From assembly GCA_021325275.1 (NCBI GenBank), contig JAJPHL010000028.1, positions 1 through 64,000 of the forward strand: 64,000 bases of DNA, in the 5' to 3' direction. The DNA comes from Terriglobia bacterium. Lineage in GTDB: Bacteria > Acidobacteriota > Terriglobia > JAJPHL01. The translations under genes and the position numbers were made by a program. The notes beneath the pieces were generated by a model. The model worked only from the letters and a program-made list of their open reading frames with translations, was not told the origin of the DNA and did no database searches. Below are positions 24,538 through 34,200 of this stretch, piece by piece (within the stretch, counting starts at the first letter, position 1; each line of letters starts with the position of its first letter).

Positions 24538-24993
24538 TCAAAGCTGCAACAACCGGACTTGGTAATCCTCGGGCAACGCCGCCAGCATTCCGCGAAACTC
24601 CGGCGCGATTTCCACGAGCGGCTCGAGCACAAAACGCCGCGACTGCATTCGCGGATGCGGCACGGTCAACTCCGGCGTGTCGATCCTCGCTTCGTCGTAC
24701 GTCAAAATGTCCAGGTCGATCGTGCGCGGGGCCTGTTCAACGCCGTCACGCACCCGGCCCAACGACTTCTCGATGGCCTGCAACTCGTGCAGCAAATCAA
24801 GCGGCGCGAGAGTCGTACGAATCTCCGCCGCGCAATTCACAAACCACGGGTGATTCACCACGCCCACGGGCTCCGTTTCGTACCAACGCGAAACTTTCAC
24901 GACCTCGATTCCCCGCTCCTGCATCGCGCGAATCGCGCGACGCAAGTTTTCAACGCGATCGCCCAAATTCGATCCGAGCGATAGAAGCACCAT
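24538..24993 (-). CDS. folK: 6-hydroxymethyl-7,8-dihydropterin pyrophosphokinase
   Basis: 151 aa, normal length for HPPK. Motifs: LSLGSNLGDRVENLRRAI near the N-terminus, WYETEPVG (about 37-44), and RTIDLDILTYDEARIDTPEL with VPHPRMQSRRFVLEPL, which contain the Mg2+-binding Asp pair and pterin site. It makes the folate precursor pyrophosphate. It shares a border base with ruvB upstream. Confidence 0.96.
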   Translation of the reverse strand: MVLLSLGSNLGDRVENLRRAIRAMQERGIEVVKVSRWYETEPVGVVNHPWFVNCAAEIRTTLAPLDLLHELQAIEKSLGRVRDGVEQAPRTIDLDILTYDEARIDTPELTVPHPRMQSRRFVLEPLVEIAPEFRGMLAALPEDYQVRLLQL

Positions 24994-26036
24994 CAGAACA
25001 ATCCCGGCTGCTGACCCGCGCGCCGCTTCTTCCCCAAATGCTCGTACGCCAGCGCCGTCGCCATGCGTCCGCGCGGCGTGCGATTCAAAAATCCCGCTTG
25101 AATCAAAAACGGCTCGTAGATTTCCTCGATCGCATCCACTTCCTCGCTCAGCGACGCCGCGATCGTGCCGACGCCGACCGGCCCGCCGTCATACTTGTCG
25201 ATGATCGTCTCCAGAAGCTTCCGGTCGATCTCATCGAAGCCGTAGCGATCCACTTGCAACAACTCGAGCGCCTGTTTCGCGACATCGCCGGTGATTTTTC
25301 CGCCGGCGCGCACTTCCGCGTAGTCGCGCACGCGGCGCAGCAGGCGATTGGCGATGCGCGGAGTGCCGCGGCTGCGTCCGGCGATTTCAGCGGCGCCCGC
25401 ATCGTCGAGCGGTACGTTGAGGATGTCTGCCGATCGCCGCACGATGATCTCAAGATCCTCGCGATTATAAAAATCCATGCGCAGCACGATGCCGAAGCGT
25501 GTGCGCAGCGGTCCGCTGATCAATCCGGCGCGCGTGGTGGCGCCGACGAATGTGAACGGCTGAAGACCGAGCGTGTGCGTGCGCGCGCCGGGTCCTTGGC
25601 CGATCAAAATGTCCATCTTGAAATCTTCCAAGGCCGAGTAGAGGATCTCTTCGACCTCCGGCAGCAGACGATGAATCTCGTCGACGAACAGCACCGACCG
25701 CGCTTCTAACGTCGTGAGAATCCCCGTGAGATCGCCCTTGATGGAGATGAGCGGCCCGGCCGTTTGGCGAATCGGCACGCCCATTTCGTTGGCGATGATC
25801 GTGGCCAGCGTCGTTTTCCCCAAGCCTGGCGGACCATAGAGCAGCACGTGATCGAGATGCTCGCCGCGCGTGCGCGCCGCTTCCACCGCGATGCTCAGCA
25901 CTTCGCGCACGTGTTTCTGCCCGATGAATTCGGCGAGGCGCTTCGGCCGCAAACTTTGTTCGATCTTGCGGTCTTCCTCGAGCGCTTCGCCGGCAATTAC
26001 GCGGCGCGGTTCGTTGTTCGGCAACGGCGGCGTCAT
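24993..26036 (-). CDS. ruvB: Holliday junction branch-migration ATPase RuvB
   Basis: 347 aa. AAA+ domain with Walker [12 protein letters not shown], Walker [10 protein letters not shown], sensor 1 [15 protein letters not shown] and arginine finger region [13 protein letters not shown]. The C-terminal winged helix contains [18 protein letters not shown]. It drives branch migration with RuvA, whose gene overlaps it by four bases. The gene for the resolvase RuvC is not adjacent in this window. Confidence 0.97.
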   Translation of the reverse strand: MTPPLPNNEPRRVIAGEALEEDRKIEQSLRPKRLAEFIGQKHVREVLSIAVEAARTRGEHLDHVLLYGPPGLGKTTLATIIANEMGVPIRQTAGPLISIKGDLTGILTTLEARSVLFVDEIHRLLPEVEEILYSALEDFKMDILIGQGPGARTHTLGLQPFTFVGATTRAGLISGPLRTRFGIVLRMDFYNREDLEIIVRRSADILNVPLDDAGAAEIAGRSRGTPRIANRLLRRVRDYAEVRAGGKITGDVAKQALELLQVDRYGFDEIDRKLLETIIDKYDGGPVGVGTIAASLSEEVDAIEEIYEPFLIQAGFLNRTPRGRMATALAYEHLGKKRRAGQQPGLF

Positions 26037-26623
26037 TTACTCACCAGTGACTGAAGACTCTTCTTCAGCATCGCGTCGAACGCCATTCCCTCTCGATCGG
26101 TGAGCGTTTTCAGCGCACGCTCGGCGATGGCGCGTTGATAACCAAGATTCGTCAGCGCCGAGAGCACGTCTTCCTCCGGCTGCGAAAATCCCGACGACGC
26201 CGGCTCCGTGGAAATATCAGGGCCCGATAGCTTGTCGCGCAACTCCAGCACCATGCGCTCGGCCGTTTTCTTGCCCACGCCGGGGATTCGCGTGAGCCGC
26301 GCCAAATCGTTTTGCCGGATCGCCGGTATCAACTCGCCGGCTTCCAGTCCCGAGAGCACGGTGATCGCCAATTTCGGTCCAATGCCTGACACTGAGATCA
26401 GTTTCTCGAAAACTTGCTTTTCGCGCGCCGTGCGGAAGCCGTAAAGCGCGATGGCATCCTCGCGAACGTGCGTGTGAATCGCCAAGTCGGCGTCGCCGGG
26501 CGGATCGGGAAGCTGATAAAACGTCGAGAGCGGAATTGTGACGTCGTAACCGACGCCTTGCACGTCCACGACGGCTTGATTGGGCGATTTTTCGAGCAAC
26601 CGTCCGCGCAAACGTGCGATCAT
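26033..26623 (-). CDS. ruvA: Holliday junction DNA helicase subunit RuvA
   Basis: 196 aa. N-terminal OB domain ([20 protein letters not shown]), helix-hairpin-helix pair ([20 protein letters not shown] and [20 protein letters not shown]) and the C-terminal RuvB-binding domain. RuvA tetramers bind four-way junctions. On its strand the start is preceded by TACTCT, six bases, ATG, a possible leaderless promoter arrangement. Confidence 0.96.
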   Translation of the reverse strand: MIARLRGRLLEKSPNQAVVDVQGVGYDVTIPLSTFYQLPDPPGDADLAIHTHVREDAIALYGFRTAREKQVFEKLISVSGIGPKLAITVLSGLEAGELIPAIRQNDLARLTRIPGVGKKTAERMVLELRDKLSGPDISTEPASSGFSQPEEDVLSALTNLGYQRAIAERALKTLTDREGMAFDAMLKKSLQSLVSK

Positions 26624-26939
26624 TCCGCCAGAGTACCACGGCGGCGCGGCCGTCGATAAAACATTTCTGTGCTAAAATGTCGCCGAGAGAGGAAGGTGGC
26701 GCGTCCTGGCCGTTTCCCCTGTGGAAATTTTTGTGGACGCGCCGTGAGATGTGCCCGCAACTGTTGCAGCCAAGAAACTTGCGCGCGTTTTTTTCCAAGC
26801 GCCGGGGTCTGTGGAAAAATCGGAAAACTTTGCGATTCAACTACTGGTTTGTTCTCAGCGCTTTGGCGCAGCGTCTCGAATTCCGTTGCCATCTCTTAAC
26901 CACAACCTAATACTCAAACATTCCGTTTGCGAGAATTGA
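26624..26939. other. Divergent ruvA-dnaB intergenic region
   Basis: 316 bases without a credible gene. The plus strand holds an extended -10 (TGC-TAAAAT, 26670-26678), which would give dnaB a leader of about 255 bases. In that leader GGCGCGTCC (26698-26706) pairs with GGACGCGCC (26735-26743). An inner TTTCC/GGAAA pair (near 26713-26726) could nest inside. Three TGTGGA words occur at about 26720, 26733 and 26811. Small frames here have no recognisable product. Confidence 0.5.
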
Positions 26940-28328
26940 ATGGCCGCCGATCCGCTCATCGAACGAGGACTGCCCGCGAACGCCGACGCTGAAAAAGCCG
27001 TGCTCGGCGCGATCCTGCTCGACAACGGCGCGTACAACGCCGCCGCGGCGATCATTGTCTCCGACGATTTCTACGTCGACTCGCATCGCCGCATCTATCA
27101 AAAAATGATCGGCCTGCGCGAAGGCGTGCCTCCCCGCCCCATCGACTTCACCACGCTCACCGAGGAGTTGATGCTCTCCAAGGAGCTCGACGCGGTGGGC
27201 GGCGTCAGCTATCTTTCGACTTTAACGGATGGGCTTCCGCGTGCCGTCAACACGGAACACTACGCGAAAATCGTAAAAGACAAAAGCGTGTTGCGCCGCC
27301 TGATCCACACGGCGCACTCGATCGTGCAGGAAGGGCTCGACGGCGGATACAGCGCCGGTGACAACGGCGGCTCGAGCGCCGGCGGCATAGCGGAATTTCT
27401 CGATCGCGCGGAAAGCTCGATCCTGCGCGTGGGCGAAGAGCGCATCCGCACGGGACTGACGCCGCTGTCGGAAATCGCCAAGGAAGCTTACAAAAACATC
27501 GAAGACTTGCGCGGGCAGCGCATCACGGGACTGGAAACCGGCTTCCACCGCTTCGACGAAATGACGCGCGGCCTGCACGCCGGTGAATTCATCATCGTGG
27601 CAGCGCGACCCAGCATGGGCAAAACCGCGTGGGCCATGAACGTGGCGCAAAACGCCGCATTGCGCGGGTCGACGGTAGCGGTGTTCAGCTTGGAAATGAC
27701 CAAGGAGTCGTTGCTGTTGCGCATGTTGTGCTCGGAAGCGCGCGTCGATTCGCACAAGTATCGCAGCGGCTTCCTTTCCAAAGAAGATTTGCGCAACATG
27801 GCCGACGCGATGGGCCGATTGTCGCAGGCGCCGCTGTTCATCGACGACACGGCGGGCATCAACTTGTACGAATTGCGCGCCAAGGCGCGGCGGTTAAAGG
27901 CGGAACGCGGATTGGCGATGATCGTGGTCGATTACTTGCAGTTGATGGGCGTGTCCGAAGGCGAGAGCCGAAATCAAGAGGTCAGCACGTTGTCGCGCGG
28001 GATGAAGAGCTTAGCAAAGGAACTTCAAGTGCCGGTTGTAGCGCTGTCGCAGTTGAGCCGCGCCCCGGAAACGCGCGGCAACGGCAATCGCCCGCAACTT
28101 TCCGACTTGCGCGATTCCGGCAGCTTGGAGCAAGACGCCGACGTGGTGGCGTTTCTCTATCGCGAAGAATATTACTTGCGCATGATGGGCCGCGAGATTC
28201 CGGAAGACGTAAAAGGTCGCGCGGACATTATTGTCGCGAAACAGCGCAATGGTCCCACGGGGAATGTCCCGCTCGCGTTTATGGACAAGTACGCGAGTTT
28301 CGGCGATATCGCGGAGGGGTTTGTGTAG
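26940..28328 (+). CDS. dnaB: Replicative DNA helicase DnaB
   Basis: 462 aa. The N-terminal domain (NADAEKAVLGAILLDNGAYN) is followed by a linker and the RecA-type helicase domain with Walker A ARPSMGKTAWA, Walker B MIVVDYLQLM, and VVALSQLSRAPETR, then LRDSGSLEQDADVVAFLYRE. It unwinds DNA at the replication fork. The linker has a Gly/Ser-rich insert (about 137-148). The length and motifs are normal. Confidence 0.97.
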   Translation: MAADPLIERGLPANADAEKAVLGAILLDNGAYNAAAAIIVSDDFYVDSHRRIYQKMIGLREGVPPRPIDFTTLTEELMLSKELDAVGGVSYLSTLTDGLPRAVNTEHYAKIVKDKSVLRRLIHTAHSIVQEGLDGGYSAGDNGGSSAGGIAEFLDRAESSILRVGEERIRTGLTPLSEIAKEAYKNIEDLRGQRITGLETGFHRFDEMTRGLHAGEFIIVAARPSMGKTAWAMNVAQNAALRGSTVAVFSLEMTKESLLLRMLCSEARVDSHKYRSGFLSKEDLRNMADAMGRLSQAPLFIDDTAGINLYELRAKARRLKAERGLAMIVVDYLQLMGVSEGESRNQEVSTLSRGMKSLAKELQVPVVALSQLSRAPETRGNGNRPQLSDLRDSGSLEQDADVVAFLYREEYYLRMMGREIPEDVKGRADIIVAKQRNGPTGNVPLAFMDKYASFGDIAEGFV

Positions 28329-28407
28329 GGTAACCGTTGCCGTCTGGGAACTCGGTCACCACACAAAACAAGAATCGGCCAAACGAGGTCCCTCCGCTAG
28401 CTCTCAC

Positions 28408-28851
28408 TCAACCGGATCGTTTATCGAGCAAAGCGAGAAGTTCCAGGTCGCTCATGATCTTGATTCCGCTGCCGGTCGCGAACGTACGTACGGCTTCGTC
28501 GTAAAAATCTAGATCGTTGGTGCAAAGGACGTCCGCCTTGCCCGCCAAGGCCGTTCCGAGGACCGGTTCATCGGTCGGATCGCGCAACACCGCTGCGGGT
28601 ACTGGAGCAGGAGTGACGATTTCAGCTTGCTGAACAACTTCCCAGAGAAACGTATCGATTTCGTCGGGAGTAAGGCCCGAGCGTCTTAGCATTCGCGGGT
28701 AAAGCAGCACTCGCTCCAGTTCCTGGAACAGCGGATCGGAGATGATCAGGACATGCCCGTCGAGCCAAATGTTTTGTAGAAGCCTCCGGGCCGGTCCGAG
28801 AGCCTTGGGATGCGCGCGCGCCAAGACATTGATGTCGACAACAAGCCTCAT
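28408..28851 (-). CDS. PIN-domain toxin-like ribonuclease
   Basis: 147 aa, PIN fold of the type called putative toxin, PIN family. Acidic active-site positions are D6 in RLVVDINVL, E44/E46 in FQELERVL and the Asp residues in ADVLCTNDLDF. Such proteins cleave RNA and are held inactive by the antitoxin encoded just upstream. The upstream gene overlaps by four bases. The target RNA is unknown. Confidence 0.82.
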   Translation of the reverse strand: MRLVVDINVLARAHPKALGPARRLLQNIWLDGHVLIISDPLFQELERVLLYPRMLRRSGLTPDEIDTFLWEVVQQAEIVTPAPVPAAVLRDPTDEPVLGTALAGKADVLCTNDLDFYDEAVRTFATGSGIKIMSDLELLALLDKRSG

Positions 28852-29135
28852 CGTGCCGGCCGATAGCCAGGACGAACGCTGCGAATCGCTTCGAGAAGGA
28901 TTTCCTCGTACTCGTCAACCGGGATGTCCTCGAGGCGACTCTCGACCACCCGCAGCGACTGATCGAGCCGCCGCCAAGCGTCCCGCCGCTCTGCTTCCGT
29001 CATTTGAGTTGACGGAATGCGCGCCATGATCCTCACTTCCTCATCGTCTCGCAGTGCGCGGCCGAGTTCCGCTTCCAGCGCCGCACGGGTCTGCGGACGG
29101 AGGTTCTCAGCGCGAGGAACCAACAAGCCGTTCAT
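28848..29135 (-). CDS. Candidate antitoxin partner of the PIN protein
   Basis: 95 aa, highly charged and mostly helical, no known DNA-binding motif that I can name. Its stop overlaps the PIN gene start (ATGA), the usual antitoxin-toxin order. The N-terminus (MNGLLVPRAENLRPQTRAAL) and the acidic C-terminus (DEYEEILLEAIRSVRPGYR) fit a binding helix that could wrap the toxin. The assignment is from context. Confidence 0.6.
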   Translation of the reverse strand: MNGLLVPRAENLRPQTRAALEAELGRALRDDEEVRIMARIPSTQMTEAERRDAWRRLDQSLRVVESRLEDIPVDEYEEILLEAIRSVRPGYRPAR

Positions 29136-29194
29136 GGATCAACGATAGCATAATGTCGGCCTCGCGAGGCCGCGCGGACCTCGCATTTATGCCA

Positions 29195-29200
29195 TACTAT
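29195..29200 (+). promoter_or_regulatory. Possible leaderless -10 element
   Basis: TACTAT at 29195-29200 ends eight bases before ATG 29209, so transcription would begin within a few bases of the start codon. No clear -35 is visible, and no Shine-Dalgarno precedes the ATG. Confidence 0.35.
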
Positions 29201-29208
29201 TGCCGCTT

Positions 29209-29916
29209 ATGACGCCCGAACAACTCGTCCTCGGGATGATTCGCTACGTGGTCTTCCTATTTTCCACCACGTGCCATGAGGCCGCGCACGCGCTGGCCGC
29301 CAAGATCGGCGGCGACGAGACGGCGTCGCTCGGGGGACAAGTCACACTCAACCCCGTGCCGCACATTCGCCGCGAGCCCTTCGGCATGGTGGTCGTACCG
29401 ATCGCGGGACTCCTGCTCGGCGGCATGCTGATGGGTTGGGCGTCCGCGCCATATGATCCCGATTGGCAGCGGCGCCATCCCAGGCGCGCCGGTTGGATGT
29501 CGCTGGCCGGGCCGGCGGCGAATTTTACGCTGATGCTGCTGGCGGCCGGATTGATCCACTTAGGAATCGCGCTCGGCGTTTTTCAACCGCCCCAGAGCAT
29601 CAACTTTTCGAACTTTGTCGACGCCGCGCAGCCGGGAGCATGGGAAGGCGTCGCGCGCGTCGTCAGCGTTTTCTTTGGACTCAACATGCTGCTCGGCACG
29701 TTCAACCTGCTGCCGATCCCGCCGCTCGACGGCTATAGCGCGCTGGCGCTCATCGTGCCCGAAGAAACAGCGCACAAACTCGAGGAGTGGCGGCATTCAA
29801 TCGGACAGTATGCGTTTCTCGCGCTGCTCGTCGGCTGGAAATTGTTCGACTATCTCTTCGACCCGATTTTTTCGCTGGCCATCCGGCTGCTGTATCCGGG
29901 TCTGCGCTACGGTTAG
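29209..29916 (+). CDS. M50-type (site-2-like) membrane zinc metalloprotease
   Basis: About 235 aa. The zinc motif HEAAH lies in the first membrane helix (FSTTCHEAAHALAAKIGG), and the third ligand motif NLLPIPPLDGYSAL is near residue 170. About five hydrophobic helices. Family members cleave membrane proteins or act in stress signalling; the substrate is unknown. It lacks a PDZ domain. ATG 29209 was preferred over TTG 29200 on codon grounds. Confidence 0.85.
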   Translation: MTPEQLVLGMIRYVVFLFSTTCHEAAHALAAKIGGDETASLGGQVTLNPVPHIRREPFGMVVVPIAGLLLGGMLMGWASAPYDPDWQRRHPRRAGWMSLAGPAANFTLMLLAAGLIHLGIALGVFQPPQSINFSNFVDAAQPGAWEGVARVVSVFFGLNMLLGTFNLLPIPPLDGYSALALIVPEETAHKLEEWRHSIGQYAFLALLVGWKLFDYLFDPIFSLAIRLLYPGLRYG

Positions 29917-29921
29917 CGCGC

Positions 29922-29950
29922 TTGCGAAAAAAGGCCGGCCGTCATACAAT
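29922..29950 (+). promoter_or_regulatory. Promoter of tRNA-Gly
   Basis: TTGCGA at 29922-29927, 17 bases, TACAAT at 29945-29950. The start would be near 29957, nine bases before the mature tRNA 5' end. Confidence 0.6.
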
Positions 29951-29965
29951 ATTCTCACTTGGTAA

Positions 29966-30042
<77 letters not shown>

Positions 30043-30123
30043 GCCCTGTTTTCAGCCATTTCCAAACCGTCCGCAACGCTGAATGGGCGTTCGAGTTCGA
30101 CCGCGCAAAAGTAGAGGTTGAAG

Positions 30124-30336
30124 ATGGCAGTGCATCAACCCCGCAAGCAGGCCGCAAAATGGACAACCCGCCTCGTCAAAGGCGGATTCCCCGACCGTAC
30201 CTTCGACATTGAATTCTGGCAGCAACAAGGTGACGACGCGATCTTCAGCGCCGCCTGGGAACTCGTCGAACTGGCCGAAGAGACGAAACATGGTCGAAAG
30301 CCCAGACTACAAAGAACTGTTACACGCCTTCAATGA
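30124..30336 (+). CDS. Small partner protein upstream of a nucleotidyltransferase
   Basis: 70 aa. An N-terminal basic part (RKQAAKWTTRLVKGG) precedes FDIEFWQQQGDDAIFSAAWE and a closing PRLQRTVTRLQ. I recall small proteins of this shape (FD-EFW...AAWE...LRLQRSV) directly before this type of nucleotidyltransferase in many bacteria, but know no function. It overlaps the next gene by 47 bases in another frame and lies inside the 824-bp tRNA-bounded cassette. Confidence 0.65.
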   Translation: MAVHQPRKQAAKWTTRLVKGGFPDRTFDIEFWQQQGDDAIFSAAWELVELAEETKHGRKPRLQRTVTRLQ

Positions 30337-30766
30337 GCAGGGTGTTCGCTACCTGATCGTCGGCGGCTACGCCGTGATGAAGTACACCGAGCCGCGCTAC
30401 ACGAAGGATCTCGATGTGTGGGTCGGCAATTCCCCCCGCAATGCCAAACGGGTTTTCGATGCGCTTGTCAAGTTTGGGGCTCCTCTTGGCCGTGACGAAG
30501 TCACCCCCGCGACGTTTCGCAATTCGCACGTCGTGTATCAGATCGGCGTCGCGCCCGTTCGAATCGATATATCCACACACATTGATGGAGTCGGGTTCGC
30601 CGCAGCCTGGAAGAAACGGGTCAAAGGCAGAATCTTCGGAGCCAACGTACACTTCATCTCCTTGGACGATTTGACGAAAAACAAACGAGCCGTTGGCAGA
30701 CGGGCCGATGAGGACGATTTGGAACGGCTAAAGCCTGCCAGGCGGAAAAAACATTTGCCGCGCTAA
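30290..30766 (+). CDS. Nucleotidyltransferase-fold protein (AbiEii/MNT-like)
   Basis: 158 aa. The nucleotidyltransferase signature is present: GGYAV (25-29), then KDLDVW with Asp40 and Asp42 as probable metal ligands. VAPVRIDIS near residue 90 may supply the third acidic residue (Asp94). Related proteins are toxins or antitoxins that modify tRNA or protein partners (AbiE, MNT/HEPN); the partner here is not HEPN-like. ATG 30290 was chosen because the residues upstream are the shadow of the small gene. It is the main cargo of the tRNA-bounded cassette. Confidence 0.72.
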   Translation: MVESPDYKELLHAFNEQGVRYLIVGGYAVMKYTEPRYTKDLDVWVGNSPRNAKRVFDALVKFGAPLGRDEVTPATFRNSHVVYQIGVAPVRIDISTHIDGVGFAAAWKKRVKGRIFGANVHFISLDDLTKNKRAVGRRADEDDLERLKPARRKKHLPR

Positions 30767-30821
30767 AATGCGACCGTGCAAAAGCCGATGTTGAGCCGGG
30801 CCTGATTAGAAACGTCACTTC

Positions 30822-30866
<45 letters not shown>

Positions 30867-30871
30867 TTTTT

Positions 30872-30890
30872 TGTGTCCGGTCCGGACACA
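30872..30890. repeat. Perfect 19-bp dyad beside the distal tRNA repeat
   Basis: TGTGTCCGG-T-CCGGACACA: nine-base arms around one central base. It starts six bases after the distal 45-bp repeat. It may be a protein-binding or recombination-accessory site, or part of a terminator. The rest of 30891-31049 shows no gene or other recognisable signal. Confidence 0.6.
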
Positions 30891-31049
30891 CAGGTAACAC
30901 AACGTCCCGGATACTTCGCGCGCGGCCACCGCCGAGAAACACGGATTGGATTTGGGAATTGTAGATAACCGGGCTCGATTCCGTTCCATGCCGCCGCTGC
31001 AACGCCGTCAAGTCGATCGCGTCACGCGTTTCGTAGAGGTAGTAAAATC

Positions 31050-31073
31050 GCGCAACGCCGGACAGCGTTGCGC
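31050..31073 (-). terminator. Hairpin downstream of the small basic protein gene
   Basis: GCGCAACGC (31050-31058) pairs with GCGTTGCGC (31065-31073) across a six-base loop. Read on the minus strand it follows the stop of the gene ending at 31084 and is followed by GATTTTAC. The T-run is short, so termination may be partial. Confidence 0.5.
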
Positions 31074-31083
31074 TACGCATTTG

Positions 31084-31230
31084 TTAGCCGCGGCGTTTGA
31101 AGTACTGCACTTGCCGCTCGTGCTTCTCGGCCGCTTCTCTCGTGTCGAATGTGCCCAGATTCTTGCGCTTACCTTGCGCATTTTTCTTGCGCGAATACAG
31201 GCGATACTTCCCGCCGACTTGTTTGATCAT
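31084..31230 (-). CDS. Small lysine/arginine-rich protein
   Basis: 48 aa, strongly basic: KYRLYSRKKNAQGKRKNLGT followed by FDTREAAEKHERQVQYFKRR. The shape (a beta hairpin, then a helix with the KHERQVQYFK end) recalls short proteins of the 'GKxLGTFxTKxxAEKHxRQVQYFK' type that are common in phage and bacterial genomes and whose function I do not know. A full AAAGGAGG ribosome-binding site lies just before ATG 31230, which decides the start over longer frames. Confidence 0.7.
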   Translation of the reverse strand: MIKQVGGKYRLYSRKKNAQGKRKNLGTFDTREAAEKHERQVQYFKRRG

Positions 31231-31284
31231 TTTCCTCCTTTGTAACGATGCCATTCGTGGACCGCGTGAAACGCTGGCGGACAC

Positions 31285-34200
31285 TTACGGCGTGCATTTG
31301 TGCGCAACCTGCGAGCCGCCCGACAGAGGCGTCTGCGGCACCGTGACGATCACGTTGCCGTTCTCGGTGATGGAGAATCCCCATACCGCTGGAGTGGAGC
31401 CGCTCGTTCCCTGGCTGTCGCCGGCGGTGAGCAGGAAACTGATGTTCGCCGTCGTCTTGACTCCGTTCAACCGTAGCGTGCCCGTCCCGGTGGCTTGCAG
31501 CGTGTTGAACCCCGCCATGGCGTCGGAACCGTTGGCCGGTGGCAGCGACGCATTCTCAGTGCACGACACCGAAGTCATGCTGTCCAGTTTGAACTGATTG
31601 CCGTCGAAGTTGATTTCCAGGTTGTTCGGATTCTGGCTCGTGTCGCAATGCAGTTCGAAACCGTGCGAGAACGTTTCTCCGGCCGACATCACCGTGCCGC
31701 CGCCGGTCATGCGTCCGCACACACCACCCGTTGGAACCGGCGGCTGCGGCGGAGGCGTCACCGGGCTGGTGCTGCTCCCCGGAGGAGTGGGTGTCGCAGA
31801 ACCGGCCACCGACACCGTCGCCGTGTTGGTGATCGACGCGGTGCAAACGCCCGGAGGAACCATGATTTGCTTGACCATGAATGGCGTCGAACTGGCGACG
31901 AACGTCGAGAGCGTCGCGCCGTTGGAAAGGTTCATGTGCGCCACCGAGGAGTCGCACCAGTTGCTGGCCCAGAACGTGGCGCCGTCGGGATCGAGCGCCG
32001 CGCCCAGCCAGCACTGCGATCCGGCGGGGGTGAACACGCTGGTCAATCCTCCGTTCGCGTCGAGGCGCGCGATGTTGTTCGTGTTGGCGACCAACAGTCC
32101 GCCATCGGGCATGATGGCGAACTCCTGCGCGCCGGCGGCGCCCGGCAGCGCCGCCGTGTTGAAGTCGGCGAGTTGTGTGTTCGTGCAAACGTTGTAGCGC
32201 TTCACGTTCGGACCTTCCGACGTGTACATCAGAGTGCATCCGTCGGAAGCGAGCGCGATGTGGCTCGATCCGCGATTTTCGACGGCCACCGGGAAACTCG
32301 CCAGCAAGTTGCCGGTGGAATCGAATTTCATGACCTGCGCTCCGCAGTCGGCTTGACCGACAAAAACGTTGCCGCTGGCGTCGAGGGCCAACGACGACGG
32401 GTTGCAACTGTATCCGTAACCGAACAGGCCGATCATGTTACCGGCTGGATCGTAAACGGAAACGTTGTTGCCGCTATTTCCCGCGCCGATCCAGTGTGTC
32501 ACCAGCAAATCGCCGCTCGCGTTCAATGCCATGCCCTTGGCTTGCGCGGCCGCAACTCCGGTGAGCGTACGAATCAACGTTCCATCGGACGCGCGCCATT
32601 GCACCGATCCGTCGGCCATGCTGAGAAACACGTTGCCCGGTTTAAACGCGGTGTCGCCATTGGACAGGTCGCAGGCCGGCGCGTTAGGACTTACGTCCAC
32701 CGTCACGATGATCGGCGGATAGCTCGCGCCGGCCGCCAGCGAATCACTGCGAGTGCAACCTAACGGAGCAAACGGAGACGGCATGGTGCACGCCCATCCG
32801 CTGCCGCTGATCGCCGCAGCCGTCAAGAGCGCGGGCAGTTGGTCCGTCACGGTGACCATGCCGCTCGACGCCGTCTCGCCGTTGTTCGACACGATGATCG
32901 TGTAGGTGGCCGGCGCTCCCGGCGTCAACGTTCCGGACAGCGTCTTCTCAATCGTGAGATTCGACGGACTCGCCGAAGCGATGACGATCGCGCCGCAATT
33001 CGCTACGGCCGTTGTGGCCGTGGCGCCCGTGGAATCGGTCACTTGGATGGTCGCATTGAACGAACCGGCCGTCGTCGGGATGCCGCTGATGGTCCCGTTG
33101 GAATTCAGTATCCATCCGGCCGGCAGTGCGCCCGAGCCGACACTAAACGTATACGGCGCGGTTCCACCGGTTACGTTCAAGGTAGCGGAGTACGACACAC
33201 CCACTTGCCCGGTCGCCGTTGGACACGAGATCGAGAGAGGCTGTGGTGCGACCGTGTTCGGAGAGATGGTGATCACGCCGCAACTGGTGGTGACCGTGGC
33301 TCCCGTGGAGTCGGTCACTTGAATCGTGACGTTAAAGGTTCCGGCCGCGGTCGGTACACCGCTGATGGTTCCGTTGGAATTCAACTTCAATCCACTCGGC
33401 AACGCTCCCGACGTGATGGTAAACGTAAACGGTCCCGTGCCGCCGGTTACCGTGAGCATAGAGGAAAATGCCACGCCGACTTGTCCGCTCGAGGCAGGAC
33501 ACGATACCGACAGCGGAGACGGCAGAATCGCGGCGGGGGAAATCGTGATTGTGCATTGTCCCACGGTGAAACTCTCGGCGCCGAGCGTGACATTTCCGGA
33601 GGAGGCTTGCACGCTTATGTATCGGAAATTCGGAAAACCAGGCATAGCGAATGAAACGGCATCCGAAGTCCCGCTCAACAGTAGAGTGCCTCGCGTGCCC
33701 AGCGTGTTCGAACCGTAGATGTTGTAACCTTCGCCGGATTGAACACCGCCCACCGCCATGGTTGCATTGTTGGCGCCGGCAGCGATGGCAGCGCTTAGGT
33801 CCAACTGAATAAATGTCGTCGTGCTAATCTCGCTTTCCGGCAGACCCGCTAGACCGAGACCGACTTCGTCGCCCCCATCGTTCTTGCTGAACAACTGCAT
33901 GGGATTTCCGGCATTGTTAAAGCCGTAAGCCGTGATGGTAATACCGTTCTGCGTATACGCCTGGACCGTACCGAGCGCTCCGAGCGGCGAGGTGAAATCC
34001 AGAATCGCCGAATTGTTCAGACACGCGGTCGTGCAGTTGGACGTCGCGGTATCACCGACAGCGTCAGTCGCTTTGATATTGAAACTGAACGTTCCCGTGG
34101 CGGTCGGCGTGCCGGTGATCGTTCCGTTGCCGTTCAACGTCAAGCCGGTTGGCAACGATCCTGAGCCTAAGGAGAACGTGTACGGGGCCGTGCCGCCGCT

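Noticed and set aside
26690-26780. Cobalamin riboswitch in the dnaB leader
   Set aside because: The GAGAGGAAGGTGGCG wording recalls one element, but the conserved B12-box and core are missing and the gene is dnaB.
26710-26830. Replication origin with DnaA boxes
   Set aside because: Three TGTGGA words match only six of nine box positions, there is no AT-rich unwinding part and dnaA is not nearby.
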